Positions 25,501-34,936 of a DNA stretch of 64,000 nucleotides are shown in pieces. Where the stretch lies: NCBI GenBank assembly GCA_001643675.2, contig LSRY02000004.1, positions 1,597,501 through 1,661,500 on the forward strand, in the 5' to 3' direction. This stretch comes from Monocercomonoides exilis (lineage: Eukaryota; Preaxostyla; Oxymonadida; Polymastigidae). Below the pieces are notes generated by a model that worked only from the letters and a program-made list of their open reading frames with translations, made no database searches and was not told the origin of the DNA. The translations under genes were made by a program, and so were the position numbers. How positions within the stretch are numbered: position 1 is the first letter of the stretch; each line of letters starts with the position of its first letter.

Positions 25501-28500
25501 GTTGAATGTGTTTCTGGACAGATATCCGGATGCAGCACATGTGGGGAAGGTGAAAGAGAATGGGCTGGGTGGATACAACACTTGGTTTTGCGGGTTTGAC
25601 TATTATCCATGTGCCACCATCACTCACACTGCACAGGCGAGATATTCAGGCACAAACAAAAACATTGAATTGGATTCAGGATTCGAGCTGGTGGAAGAGG
25701 TTGCCATGACGGATGAATATGAATGGGAAATATTTTGTGGCACAAAGGGGATGGAAGTTGGGGTGAAAGCATCAGAGAATTTTGAGTCATCTTGTCTGAT
25801 TGAGGTGTTGAGCAAATGTTCAATAAGAAACATCAAGTTCTGTATTCCATCTGCTCTATCTGGTGCCTCATCGCTGATTTCAACAAACTCCACGCTCTTC
25901 ACACTTGTTGATTGTTCTGTTATTTGTTCATCTGAAGAATCAATTGGATATTGTTTTGTGAAAGTGATTGGTGGGAAACTGAGAATGGAGCAATTTGAAA
26001 TCAGAGAAACTTTGACATTTGAGGGGCATTCGCTGATAGAATTTGTCGAAGGTGTGGAATCGGTTGTGTTTTGTGGATGTGATGTGAATAATGTTGAGAA
26101 TAAAAATGGAAAAGGAGGATGGATGAATGGAGTGGTTGGGGCAGAAAGAGGGGATGGAAGGAATGGAATAATTGTAATTGATGGATGCCTCATAAAGGAG
26201 TGCAGATGCTGTGGAGGAGGAGGAGGAGGGATGTTTGTGAGTGTGAAAGGGGAAGGAAGTATTGTTGTGAATGGGAGTTGTGTGATTGATGGGTGTGAGG
26301 CGAAGAGTTCAGAGGGGAGTGAAAGGAAGAGCGAAGGGAAAGGAGGAGGGATGATGATTGTGATGGAGAGCAGAGATGGTTCATTGAGAATTGAATCAGG
26401 AGTGGAGTTTTCAGTGGAAACAGCAAATCGAGCAAAATATGGGAAGGATGTGTTTGTTCATTGTGGGAGTGGTGTGTTGTTGGAGACAAAAATAAATGCA
26501 ACTTCATTTTCATTTTTTGAGTCAAATATTATTCCATCAGATGTGCTGAAGTTGTGTGGGAGTGAAAACGGGGATGAAAGTGGAGTGATTCCATTGTTTG
26601 TGTATCTGAGTTCAATTGAATTGAAGTTGACTGTTGATGGGAGAGGAGACATTTCATCAGACCACAGCCATTGTGGGTTTGAGGAGTTTGGGTGTGTGAC
26701 GATTGACTATTGTGTGAACCACAGAACCAACTCCAGTCTTCATGAAGTTGAAGTTGCTTCTGAATCATGGATAAAAAGCGAAATGAAAGTGGTTTCATTC
26801 GACGTTAGTGTTTCAGGGAAAGAAGAAGGGACGAAGGTGGTTGTGAGAGATGAAGGATCGATCAATCAAAATCATCTTATTGAGTGCACAAAATCATTTG
26901 AGATGAGTAATTTGGCATTTGTGCTGAGTGAAGAGATGAATGGAAGAAGAAGTGCATTCATCCACTCCTCATTGTCATCAACCATCACATTCATCAGTTG
27001 CTCAGTATCGTTTGCAAATGATGAATTGATTGGATACAATGTGATAAACATTGAGGGAGGAGAACTGATTGTGAATGGATTTGTGATGGAAGGTGGAGTG
27101 ACAATGAATGGGAAATCACCAATAGTGGTCACAAATGGAGTGAAATTGGAGATTGTGAGCAGCCAAATGAGCGATGTGGAAGTGAAAGGAGTAGATGGAG
27201 GATGTTTGAATGTGGAGATGGCGGATAATGGGATTGTGAAATTGGAAGAGTGCAATTTGTCATCAGTGTGTTCAGGTGGAAGTGGGATGAAAGGAGGAGG
27301 GATGAAGATATCAGTGGGGAAGGGAGGGATGTTGGAGATGAAAAATGTGAAGTTATCAGGATGTGTTGTTCCATCAGAGGAGAGTGAAGAGGGAGGAAGA
27401 GGAATTGGAGGAGGGATGTTTGTGAAGCTGCCAGAAGAGATGGGATCATTTGTGATGGAAGGGATGGAATTTGAGGGATGCGATGGGTGGAAAGGGAAGA
27501 AAGTGTTTGTGTCAGGATGGAATCTGAGTGAGATTGTGAAGAAGGAGCATTTGAAATGGGAGATAAAGGAAGAGGAGTTGGGATGGTTGGATGAGCTGTG
27601 TGGATGGGAGAGGAAGACAACAGGAGAGGAGGGATATGTGATTCCACTGGTTGTGTATTTGTGGAGGAACTGGAGTGGGGATGGGTTTGTTGATGGAGAA
27701 GGAGGAGGAGACTTCAGTGGGTGTGGGTTTTGTGAAGCGCCATGTTCATCGATTGATCACTTGATATCACTTCGATATCCAACACTTGGAGAAGGGGAAA
27801 TACACATCAGCATTGTGGGATCAGGATTGCTTCGAAGTTCAATATCATTTTCATTTTCTTCTTCTTCGTCACCAGCTTCACCAGATTCAGAATTGCCAAA
27901 AGTTGTGATAGAGGGAACAAAGAAAGGGACAGCTGTGACGATAAGTGATGAAGATGAGAATGATTTGAATGAATCGATGATATCATCGAATGTGAGTTTG
28001 TCATTTGTCAATGCATCATTCACCAAGCCAAACACAACCACACAGCATGAAATATTTATTGATTCATCGGGAGCAAATTCATGTTTGTCAGTTGCAGATT
28101 GTTCATTTGGCTCATTGAGAGGGATCACAGAGACAGCAGGATATTGCTTGATGAGAGTGAATGGAGGAAGTGTTGTGATTGAGAGGTGTTCCTTGAGTTT
28201 GATTTCAGAGTTGAAAGGGCTGATTGCTTTCAGGCCAAGTGCAGCTGAGGTGACTGTTCAGAATGTGAACATTTCATTTGCCGATGTGAAAGAAAGAAGC
28301 CTGATTTCGATGATGGAAGAGGAAAACCAGATGAATGGAAAGGAAAACACTCATTCAAATGGAAACAAACCAATTTTGAGGATTGCGGGGTGTTCATTCA
28401 CAAATATCACAAACGAAAGAAATGGAGCGAGTGCTGTTGATGTGGGATCGTTTGAGGATGGAGTGGAGTGTGTGATGGATGAGTGTTCGATGACGAGTTG

Positions 28501-31500
28501 CAAGAGTGGTTTGAGCACAGAAGGAGGGGGAATGAGAGTGGTGCTGAAGAGCGAAGAATCAGTGTTGAAAGTGAATGACAGCTCGTTTTCGATGTGCAAG
28601 TGCCCAGCTGAAACAGGGTGTGGAGGAGGGCTGTTTATTGACGGATATGACCCGAATGCTAATTATAGTGATGAAAGTCAGATTCCACCTCTGAAATTGA
28701 AGATTGTGAACATCCTGTTTAATTTTAACGAGGCATGTGTGGGGAAAGACACGTATATCAGATGCTTCTCGATCCCCCATCAGATCAACGAATCTCTTTT
28801 TGCTTTGAATTACAACCAGGAGTCATTGAACTCGAACAACTCGATTTGTGGAAGTGATGCAATGAATGAGATTGATGTTGATCTGATTCCGCTGATCACA
28901 TTCTATTATTCGGCACAGGTGTTTGTGAATGGAAGAGGGAGTGACAGCAGGCAGTGTGGAGCTCAGAGCAACCCATGCAGCAGCATCAACTGTGGGGTTG
29001 ATCACATCCAGGAAGGGGTGATGAATGCGATTCTGATTGATGGAGAAGGGTTTGTGAGGAAGGAGTGTGTGATTGGAGATCTGGTTGTGAGTTCATACAA
29101 AAAGGCACAGGCAATTGTGAGATTGAAATGCCAGATTGAGAAATCGTTTGATAATGATTGCATCCTGGAGTTTGTGAATGAATGTTCAGTGGAAAGGTGC
29201 TCATTCCAATTTGAAGATGGATTTGAATCATCTCACAGCTGCATCATTAATGTGAAGAATGGAACAATCGAGATGAGAAATTGTGTGTTCTTCTCTTCAG
29301 CAACAACGATTGAGATGAAGCTGAACGGTTCAATTGTGAGTGTGGAAAATGGAGAGCTGAAGATATTTGATTCATCATTCAGAGATATTCATTCAATATC
29401 AGCAGTTCTTTCATTCCATGAAGAACAGAATGTGATTATTGACGAAACAAATATTTTGAATATCGAATGTGAGGGAAATGTTGTGAGTGTTGGAGGGAAA
29501 GCGAAAGTGGAGATGAAAGAGATGGAAGTTGAGAATGTGACTCTGTTGTTGAATGGGTGTGTGATAGGGATGGATGATGCTGAGCAAGAGATGAGTGTGC
29601 TGAACAGCTCATTTGGAAAATGTGTGAATTCGGTGGACAAAGGAAGCATGATGCAGATTAAGAATTCCAAGAATGTGAGGGTTGAGATATGTGTGTTTGA
29701 TGGAGAAAAAGAAGAGATAGTCAATGAAGAAGTTGAAAGAAAAAAAGAAGAATTATGCAAATGGAATGGCTCGTTGGTTGATGTTGAAAACAGCAAAGTG
29801 GAGATGAGGGAAACAACGATTATGAAGAGCGAGGGAGGTGGGTTGAGGGTGAGTGGAGGAAGTGTGAAGATTGAGAAGGGAGAATTTGAGAACAACAACC
29901 CATTGATTGAAGAATATCTGTCAGCAAGAAGGAATGTGATCTGCACAGGGAATGGGGAGTTGAATGTTGTGAGCTTGAAAGGGGGTGATGGGGTAAAAGA
30001 CAATTCTTCACTTTGGATTCTGAACGATGGATGTGATTTGAGAGGGATAGCAGGAGAAAGAGCATCACCATTCTTCATTCCAGTTCTGGACAAGGTGTCT
30101 GTGAAAGAAAAGGGCAGCGATGTTGTTTTGAAATTCGAGGGATCTCTTTTTGTGCCTTGTGACTTGTCATTCAGGGTTGCGTGCAAAACAGGGGATGTGG
30201 AGTTGGTTGAGACATACCCTTTTGAAGAAGATGGTTTTGTATCGGAAACGGAAGTGATTGGGGTGATTCCATCAGAAAATATTTCAACGATTGGAGATGA
30301 AACAGAGGTGTTTGTGATGATATTGTTTGGAAAACAAAGGGTTGCGACTTCACCACAGATTCTGAAGAACAAAACCGAATCAAAGACTCTGAATGATAAA
30401 GTTGTTGAAGGAAGAAATGAAGGAAAATCATCTTGGGCTGCTATTATTGCGATTATATTCGTTGTTTTGTTTTTGATTGTTCTAATCGCCCTTGTGATAT
30501 TCATTGTTAGATGGAAAAAGCAAAAGAGACGAACAGAAGAATTGGAGGTGATTGTGGAAGACACAGTGAAAAAGGACCCGAAGGCATTTGAGATGGTGAC
30601 GATGGAGATGTCACCAGAGGAGCAGTGGAGAAGAGCTGAGAGGGAAGCAGAGAAGAAGAATGAAGAGAGGATAAAGAAGAGGGTGTATGAGAAAAGCTTG
30701 GGACACTCTGAGTCATCTGAGCATCTTCTGTCTGAGAGTGGCTCGACAGAATATATTTTGGGGAGAGATTCAGACAAGATTCCTGATTGGGCATTGGAGA
30801 AAGTGGAAGAGGAAGAGGAAACAAGAAAGAGATCACCATCACCATCCATTTCATCCACTTCAACCACAGACACTTCAGACACAGAATCCACATTTGTTCG
30901 GAGAGAGGATCTGTGCCCAACCACCTCGTCGATGTCGAATCTGGTGGATGCCATGGAATGTTCGTCTCCACACGAGAAGCTGATTCTTGATCTGCGAGAC
31001 TCGTTCTTCATGCTGATGCATGGGAGGAACAAGACGAAGGAGATGGCAATTGGGAGTGTGGAGGAGCGGGAGGTGACAGGAGCACAGGTGCTGTTCTGGG
31101 TGGCGAATCTTGCTCTGCACTCGTTCGATGAGATGAGCAATCCTCTTTCTTCACTTGTAAATTTGAGTCCTCACATTGTGCTATTCTCGGAGCACATGGA
31201 CATTGCCATTGCGCTCCACTCAGACTGCTCCTCTTCGTCAGAGGATTCAGACTCATCGTCGATCTCTTCGCTGACCATTGTTTCGTCTTCCTCATCGAAT
31301 GTTTCGGTGATGAGCGAGAGGTTTACCGACTCGCCACCGCCGTCGTCAGCGTTTGAGGATTGTGAAGACAACCGGGATGAGTGCAAGCGGTGGAAGGCGC
31401 CGGAGCTGCTGATGAACAGGAAGATGTGTGCGACAAAGCAGTCAGTTGCGTTCTCGATTGGGATGATGCTGTGGGAGTGCCTGACGCTGGAGATCCCGTT

Positions 31501-31858
31501 TGGGGAGTACGAGGCGGGGATAGCAGGAGACAAGATTGTGAAGGGAGAGCGTCCTCGGCTGGATGTGGTGGAAAACACAACATATGGGAAGCTGATTGGT
31601 GTGTGCCTTTCGCCTGGGTGGGAGGGGAGGCCGATGCTGAGCGAGCTGAAAAAGGAGTTTTTTGCGCATTTCCCGGCAGAGGCGAAGATGCTCACAGTGT
31701 CAGATGCGATAGATGTGGAAGAAGAGGAAGGTGGGAGAAATGAACACAGTGGGGAAGAGGGAAGCAGCATGGTTGATGATGGGGGCAATGGCAACGATGT
31801 TGGGAATGGTGATGAAGAGGGAGATGCAAAAACAACAAGGCAGTTATTGCTGCGATGA
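22535..31858 (+). CDS. Pmp-like receptor 1: giant beta-helix ectodomain, one TM segment, cytoplasmic pseudokinase (3107 aa)
   Basis: A single exon with no intron. A hydrophobic stretch at residues 21-37 (MLFAAIALIGLECKILC) suggests a signal peptide, so the true start may be Met21 at 22595. The ectodomain is built of short beta-strand repeats carrying GGG/GGA[IM] and FxxC/FxxN signatures, as in chlamydial polymorphic membrane proteins and right-handed beta-helix (pectin lyase-like) folds. Five modules with 'FVxGxGxD...CGxxxxPCxSI' begin near residues 641, 999, 1363, 1716 and 2128. A conserved juxtamembrane domain precedes the TM helix (about 2633-2660, AAIIAIIFVVLFLIVLIALV) and its basic stop-transfer WKKQKRR. 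The cytoplasmic tail has a charged Glu/Lys region and a kinase C-lobe: the HRD loop reads LVNLSPHIVLF (about 2873-2884), the APE motif is KAPELL (2954), and SIGMMLWEC follows (about 2975). HRD, DFG and the N-lobe are missing, so catalysis is unlikely. Probably a surface or sensory receptor. Confidence 0.85.
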   Translation: MTLNNKLKIDNSKTKYIVGDMLFAAIALIGLECKILCQEYFNATERESVGAINNIESEKLIPAHGNDPPGERSRSEISGNIRGELPSSFQNKNMKGNWAIDGKEFKIEERTEGGEHECKNDCNMKVQRQIMDEKTGIRKESHSKERVCLMKGYFNLKNASVGWRGLELESVKGKTTIFGTEGSRAALKGCMVVMSCCTALFEMHGGCAFLENITLQTSSPFLSEVSPLFSSKGTANKASDKSLLCVRFSCFSSFQISSPPFLASRLVECASLADLIFFNISASPLKCAPPATSLCETTCLMSSCSFSSVCDVYDGGIVYSLNNPLASLTASNTSFVGCCRTRNVNINGTAEAPLKLGRQSVTDDGANSFIWCEWNGSRTTGESDSWTDGMSSGGAICMYNVGNGGLSVSYCSFNNCVAYAYGGGIMCCSISSICIEDNVFNACLAQNIYGGGMFASRILTCARISGCEFQNCKANSQGGGLYLDRFQVSGTNCIGTENGEGESACVFDCSFNSCSLSDSYGGGMYCTNIPAAFKIKNIRFLFCSAVSHGGGLRLYTDKTTMPIDLHYCYFLFFHECICSANPPYGHDIAYADYHKHFLDSGNPFFECYSTNIDDRRMFYEHYDGTNWIHKHAEKSDWLKDKMIYVSVNGNDNLEQCGANSTIPCKTVKKAFEMSEIQISLTITLMEGNHTSETTTVEIGTKKISVIGSGKDKSSIGTGALLSTGALFSVSTGHIGLLHMKVDCNSNASPSSPSVVAVSDGSGSLSLEDVVITTSKTGEYMMSSSVFVVPLSQLLMADAEIKDMNVSKSLLSEPVLSPSSLSSSALYLTASASGDSVLANVKVRNVRLTEGDGVVVAKNVKAGETFVVKNVTIEDCECMNGSGGGIKVELLSPSSKLRVESSTTIKRCTSGKYGGGMMLCLADGSHDFSVVSVDFSGCIATSGGHFLFVNGSNSASWGISSSTLNVQHNESKYDELVGYDRSDSTMGMFPLNVFLDRYPDAAHVGKVKENGLGGYNTWFCGFDYYPCATITHTAQARYSGTNKNIELDSGFELVEEVAMTDEYEWEIFCGTKGMEVGVKASENFESSCLIEVLSKCSIRNIKFCIPSALSGASSLISTNSTLFTLVDCSVICSSEESIGYCFVKVIGGKLRMEQFEIRETLTFEGHSLIEFVEGVESVVFCGCDVNNVENKNGKGGWMNGVVGAERGDGRNGIIVIDGCLIKECRCCGGGGGGMFVSVKGEGSIVVNGSCVIDGCEAKSSEGSERKSEGKGGGMMIVMESRDGSLRIESGVEFSVETANRAKYGKDVFVHCGSGVLLETKINATSFSFFESNIIPSDVLKLCGSENGDESGVIPLFVYLSSIELKLTVDGRGDISSDHSHCGFEEFGCVTIDYCVNHRTNSSLHEVEVASESWIKSEMKVVSFDVSVSGKEEGTKVVVRDEGSINQNHLIECTKSFEMSNLAFVLSEEMNGRRSAFIHSSLSSTITFISCSVSFANDELIGYNVINIEGGELIVNGFVMEGGVTMNGKSPIVVTNGVKLEIVSSQMSDVEVKGVDGGCLNVEMADNGIVKLEECNLSSVCSGGSGMKGGGMKISVGKGGMLEMKNVKLSGCVVPSEESEEGGRGIGGGMFVKLPEEMGSFVMEGMEFEGCDGWKGKKVFVSGWNLSEIVKKEHLKWEIKEEELGWLDELCGWERKTTGEEGYVIPLVVYLWRNWSGDGFVDGEGGGDFSGCGFCEAPCSSIDHLISLRYPTLGEGEIHISIVGSGLLRSSISFSFSSSSSPASPDSELPKVVIEGTKKGTAVTISDEDENDLNESMISSNVSLSFVNASFTKPNTTTQHEIFIDSSGANSCLSVADCSFGSLRGITETAGYCLMRVNGGSVVIERCSLSLISELKGLIAFRPSAAEVTVQNVNISFADVKERSLISMMEEENQMNGKENTHSNGNKPILRIAGCSFTNITNERNGASAVDVGSFEDGVECVMDECSMTSCKSGLSTEGGGMRVVLKSEESVLKVNDSSFSMCKCPAETGCGGGLFIDGYDPNANYSDESQIPPLKLKIVNILFNFNEACVGKDTYIRCFSIPHQINESLFALNYNQESLNSNNSICGSDAMNEIDVDLIPLITFYYSAQVFVNGRGSDSRQCGAQSNPCSSINCGVDHIQEGVMNAILIDGEGFVRKECVIGDLVVSSYKKAQAIVRLKCQIEKSFDNDCILEFVNECSVERCSFQFEDGFESSHSCIINVKNGTIEMRNCVFFSSATTIEMKLNGSIVSVENGELKIFDSSFRDIHSISAVLSFHEEQNVIIDETNILNIECEGNVVSVGGKAKVEMKEMEVENVTLLLNGCVIGMDDAEQEMSVLNSSFGKCVNSVDKGSMMQIKNSKNVRVEICVFDGEKEEIVNEEVERKKEELCKWNGSLVDVENSKVEMRETTIMKSEGGGLRVSGGSVKIEKGEFENNNPLIEEYLSARRNVICTGNGELNVVSLKGGDGVKDNSSLWILNDGCDLRGIAGERASPFFIPVLDKVSVKEKGSDVVLKFEGSLFVPCDLSFRVACKTGDVELVETYPFEEDGFVSETEVIGVIPSENISTIGDETEVFVMILFGKQRVATSPQILKNKTESKTLNDKVVEGRNEGKSSWAAIIAIIFVVLFLIVLIALVIFIVRWKKQKRRTEELEVIVEDTVKKDPKAFEMVTMEMSPEEQWRRAEREAEKKNEERIKKRVYEKSLGHSESSEHLLSESGSTEYILGRDSDKIPDWALEKVEEEEETRKRSPSPSISSTSTTDTSDTESTFVRREDLCPTTSSMSNLVDAMECSSPHEKLILDLRDSFFMLMHGRNKTKEMAIGSVEEREVTGAQVLFWVANLALHSFDEMSNPLSSLVNLSPHIVLFSEHMDIAIALHSDCSSSSEDSDSSSISSLTIVSSSSSNVSVMSERFTDSPPPSSAFEDCEDNRDECKRWKAPELLMNRKMCATKQSVAFSIGMMLWECLTLEIPFGEYEAGIAGDKIVKGERPRLDVVENTTYGKLIGVCLSPGWEGRPMLSELKKEFFAHFPAEAKMLTVSDAIDVEEEEGGRNEHSGEEGSSMVDDGGNGNDVGNGDEEGDAKTTRQLLLR

Positions 31859-33810
31859 ATGAAAAAGAAAGCAAATTGATGCTTGTTTTGAAGAAAGCTG
31901 TTGTTTTTGATTTGTGAATGTTTTGTGATTTGTGTTGTGTTTGTTCATTGTTCTTTCTTTGTTGAGTTTGTGTTCTGGTGTTTTTGTTTGATGTGTATGT
32001 GTGAATGTGTGTATGTATTTCAGTATTGTATATGTATTGGTGTGCTATTTGAGCTATTTTCGAAAAGCATATGTTCATCAACTATGTTTCATGTGGTTTG
32101 GGTGTTGTCTGTATATGCTGTGCAAATAAGTGATGAAGGTGACAATCCTGCACCGTTGTGCGTGTTCATCGAGGAATCGAATCATCCAATTTTGCATATT
32201 TCTATCACTTTTTGTTGCTTTTTAAGTTTTGTGAATTATGCAATATCTTGCGATTTTTGTGTGATTTTTATTCTCAAGCGAGGATGAAATTTTTAAAATG
32301 AAGATGTTATTTTTAAGACTTTCGTGTCTTTCGAGTCTTTTATGTTGTGTGTGTGTGTGTGTGTGTGTGTGCAGATTTTTGTTTGCTTGGCTTGCATAAA
32401 GTTTGTGTGTATTTGAGTGAATGCTTTTTTTTTTGTTAAAGGTGGGAATCCTTCACCATTCGAGTGTTATTTTGGAGAATAGCAAGGTCTGCTATTGAAG
32501 GGCTATTCGCAAAATAAGATGCATATGTATTCAATTTCTGATGTGTTTTGTATCAAAACAATTGCGGTTCTTTTCAACCAATCGAGGATAATGGCATTCA
32601 TTGGCCCAGTTCAAATTGAATGAAAAAATACAAATCAGTATTTGTTTTGTGGAAAAAAAGTGATTCCTGCAAATAAAAGAAACATTCAGCTTCATATTTG
32701 GCAACCACAGTGCCAAAAAACTATTCGAATGTTACGATGTTTTATCATTTTTGGCATCATGGTTGATTTTTGAATTCATTCATTTTTTTTTTTTTGAAAG
32801 GATGGTATTTTATCACAAAAATCATTTTTGTCAAAAGGAGAATATCCTGGCACAACACGATCATTGCCCAATAAAAAAAAATATCTCAAAGTTGTGTCTC
32901 TTATCAATTGTGTTTGTTGACATGCAGGAGATGAAAGGAAAAAAGAAACTTATATTTCATTAAATGTCAGTTTTGGGCTTCACAGAGCTCAGTCAAAATT
33001 GATTATAATAACTTTGAATATTATCTGCATTGTTCATTGTCACATTTATTGTGTGAAAGAACATTTTTTAATTTTTTTCATTCATTTTCCATCGCTTATA
33101 ATCATAAGGACAAAAACATATGGAGCATAATATTTGACTTCAGGCATTTTCATTGAAAAATTATGTATCTCAGATGAATTTTTTGTGATCAAAAAATTTG
33201 AAAAAAAAATGGGTTTATTTTATTAAATACGTCTGAGGAAGCAAAACATAATGTTATTATATCAATGATGTTTGTTCACAGATATGAAAATCATATTTAT
33301 TTTGAAATTTGGCTAAGTTCAAAAATGTTGTATGTGAAACAGTTTTTTCATGCTTTGTGCATGAAAAGCTTGAAAGTCCGTATTTTACCCCATCAAAATA
33401 AGCATTCAACAGCTTGGAGTTCAGTTGTTATTGAAAACAAACATGGAATTCATTCCAACGATTAAGAAAAAGCCAAGAACAGGAATTTTTTTCGTGAAAC
33501 CACATTACAGATTTGTTTCAATAATAGTCATTGTGAACAAAAATTTCATTGAGCTTTGTGAATAGAAATAATTGAGCAGCTGACTTCTTTTGATCATTTG
33601 ACAGCTTTGTCCTGTGATCAAAAATCGATAAAAATCGGTATTTTACAAGGATTTTCACCGTTTTTTGGAAGGCCTTTGCTTTTAATAAATATAACTTGTC
33701 ATTTTATCAACATTGCAATTAAAGAAATTCTATAATGAAACAAATAAAATTTCTAATTTTGCTTTGATTTTGAAAAATTGATGTCATTAATAATCCTCGT
33801 TTCAAAACAT
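30418..33810 (+). repeat. Inverted duplication, arm A
   Basis: The plus strand here matches the reverse complement of 46320-50772. The near-identical part begins at the TM segment of receptor 1 (about 30418) and runs through its cytoplasmic tail, stop codon and 1.5 kb of noncoding DNA to about 33393. Visible differences are mainly single substitutions and short indels. From about 33400 to 33810 the match continues but is visibly weaker. The noncoding part holds only short, unconserved ORFs. Confidence 0.9.
32345..32371. repeat. (TG)n microsatellite in arm A
   Basis: About 13 TG units. The matching position in arm B (around 48789-48803) has only about seven AC units, so this tract differs in length between the two arms although the flanks are nearly identical. 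Confidence 0.9.
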
Positions 33811-34470
33811 CTGCGTCACCTAAAAAAAAGTTAGCTCGCTTCAATCAGTGGTCGGCACTGATGTGAGTGCAGTGGCATTTAACACAAAAATTTTTATCAC
33901 TACACAATTCATTGTTCATTTCAAAATTAAAAAAGTACAATAAAAAATAAATATGAAAATAAATAAAAATCCTTTTTATAAAAGAAGATGAATAACAATA
34001 ACATATCAATTTTTCTTTTCATTTCTTGTTTCAAATTGAAAAAAACAAATTATTTATATGAGTGAATCAAGTTTTTTTCTATCACGTCATATCACTCCAA
34101 AAATGTTCACGTCAGAAGGAATGAAATTCGGATGTTTCTCGCAACATTAAACAAATATCATGTTTATTCATTTAAAAGATAAAGAACTTTGAACGTTCAT
34201 TGATTACCATTCGACATATACGAATCAAAAAAATTATTATGGTTTCGAAAACTCAAAAAAATTGATTATCACCGAAAATAACTTAGTTTTTATGAAATAA
34301 GTTAATTTGCTTGAAACAACATTTATAAATTTTCTAAACATTTTATTTTGAACTATTTTTCTTTTTTCTTTTTCTTTCTTTCATTTTTTTTTCTTTTTGC
34401 AATTCAATAAATGAAAAACGAATGATAATTGTTTTAAATAAAATGCTTCAATAACAACTTTTAACTTCCA

Positions 34471-34471
<1 letters not shown>

Positions 34472-34525
<54 letters not shown>
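34472..34525. repeat. 54-nt poly(A) tract
   Basis: An uninterrupted run of A between the sequences TTCC AC and CAGC. It is the longest homopolymer in the window. It could be slippage, an assembly artefact or the 3' tail of an old retroposed sequence; upstream I see no recognisable retroelement. Confidence 0.95.
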
Positions 34526-34526
<1 letters not shown>

Positions 34527-34936
34527 AGCTTTTCTAACAATTTAACTTTATCAAAGGCTTTCACACCTTAAGTGATAATTGTAATCAAAAAGGAAAATAA
34601 TAACAAATGGTGGATTCAAATTTTCAAAGTTTACTGAATTCGAGCTTAATAGTTGAGATTTGAGATAAAAAAAGAAGTTGCATTCACTCAAGTTTAAGCT
34701 ATGTTTAAAAAGAAATAAGATGTGTTTTAAAAATTTTTAAAAAACATTCTTTTATGAAAATTTGAAAAATAGATAAAAGATTTGAGAATAAATATATCTT
34801 GAAATCATACTCTCAGCTATGAATAATGCTAAAACAAAAGAAAAAAGATGAGAAAGAAATAGAAAGAGAAAGAATTAAAAACTTAAATAATTCCTCATTT
34901 AATACTCTATTCTTCTGAAATCGCTCATTTTTTTAT

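Larger units (their letters stand above)
31859..34936. other. Noncoding region downstream of receptor 1
   Basis: To 33810 this is the noncoding part of inverted arm A. From 33811 to 34936 it is unique, strongly A/T rich DNA. I see no conserved ORF: the longest plus-strand frame (31901-32287) is broken by indels in the other arm. A 54-nt poly(A) run lies at 34472-34525. The 3' end of the GH15 gene abuts at 34937. Confidence 0.6.

Noticed and set aside
29389-31140. 583-codon open frame antisense to the receptor 1 tail
   Set aside because: It mirrors the Ser/Glu-rich codon use of the real gene and has low-complexity Ser/Pro text. No independent domain is seen.
31901-32287. 128-codon frame downstream of receptor 1, Cys/Phe/Val rich
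   Set aside because: In the other arm the matching region is broken by indels including the 10-bp repeat, so the frame is not maintained.
32531-32716. 61-codon frame identical in both arms (also 48452-48637)
   Set aside because: It starts at TTG rather than ATG, and the whole surrounding noncoding tract is near-identical, so conservation does not argue for coding.
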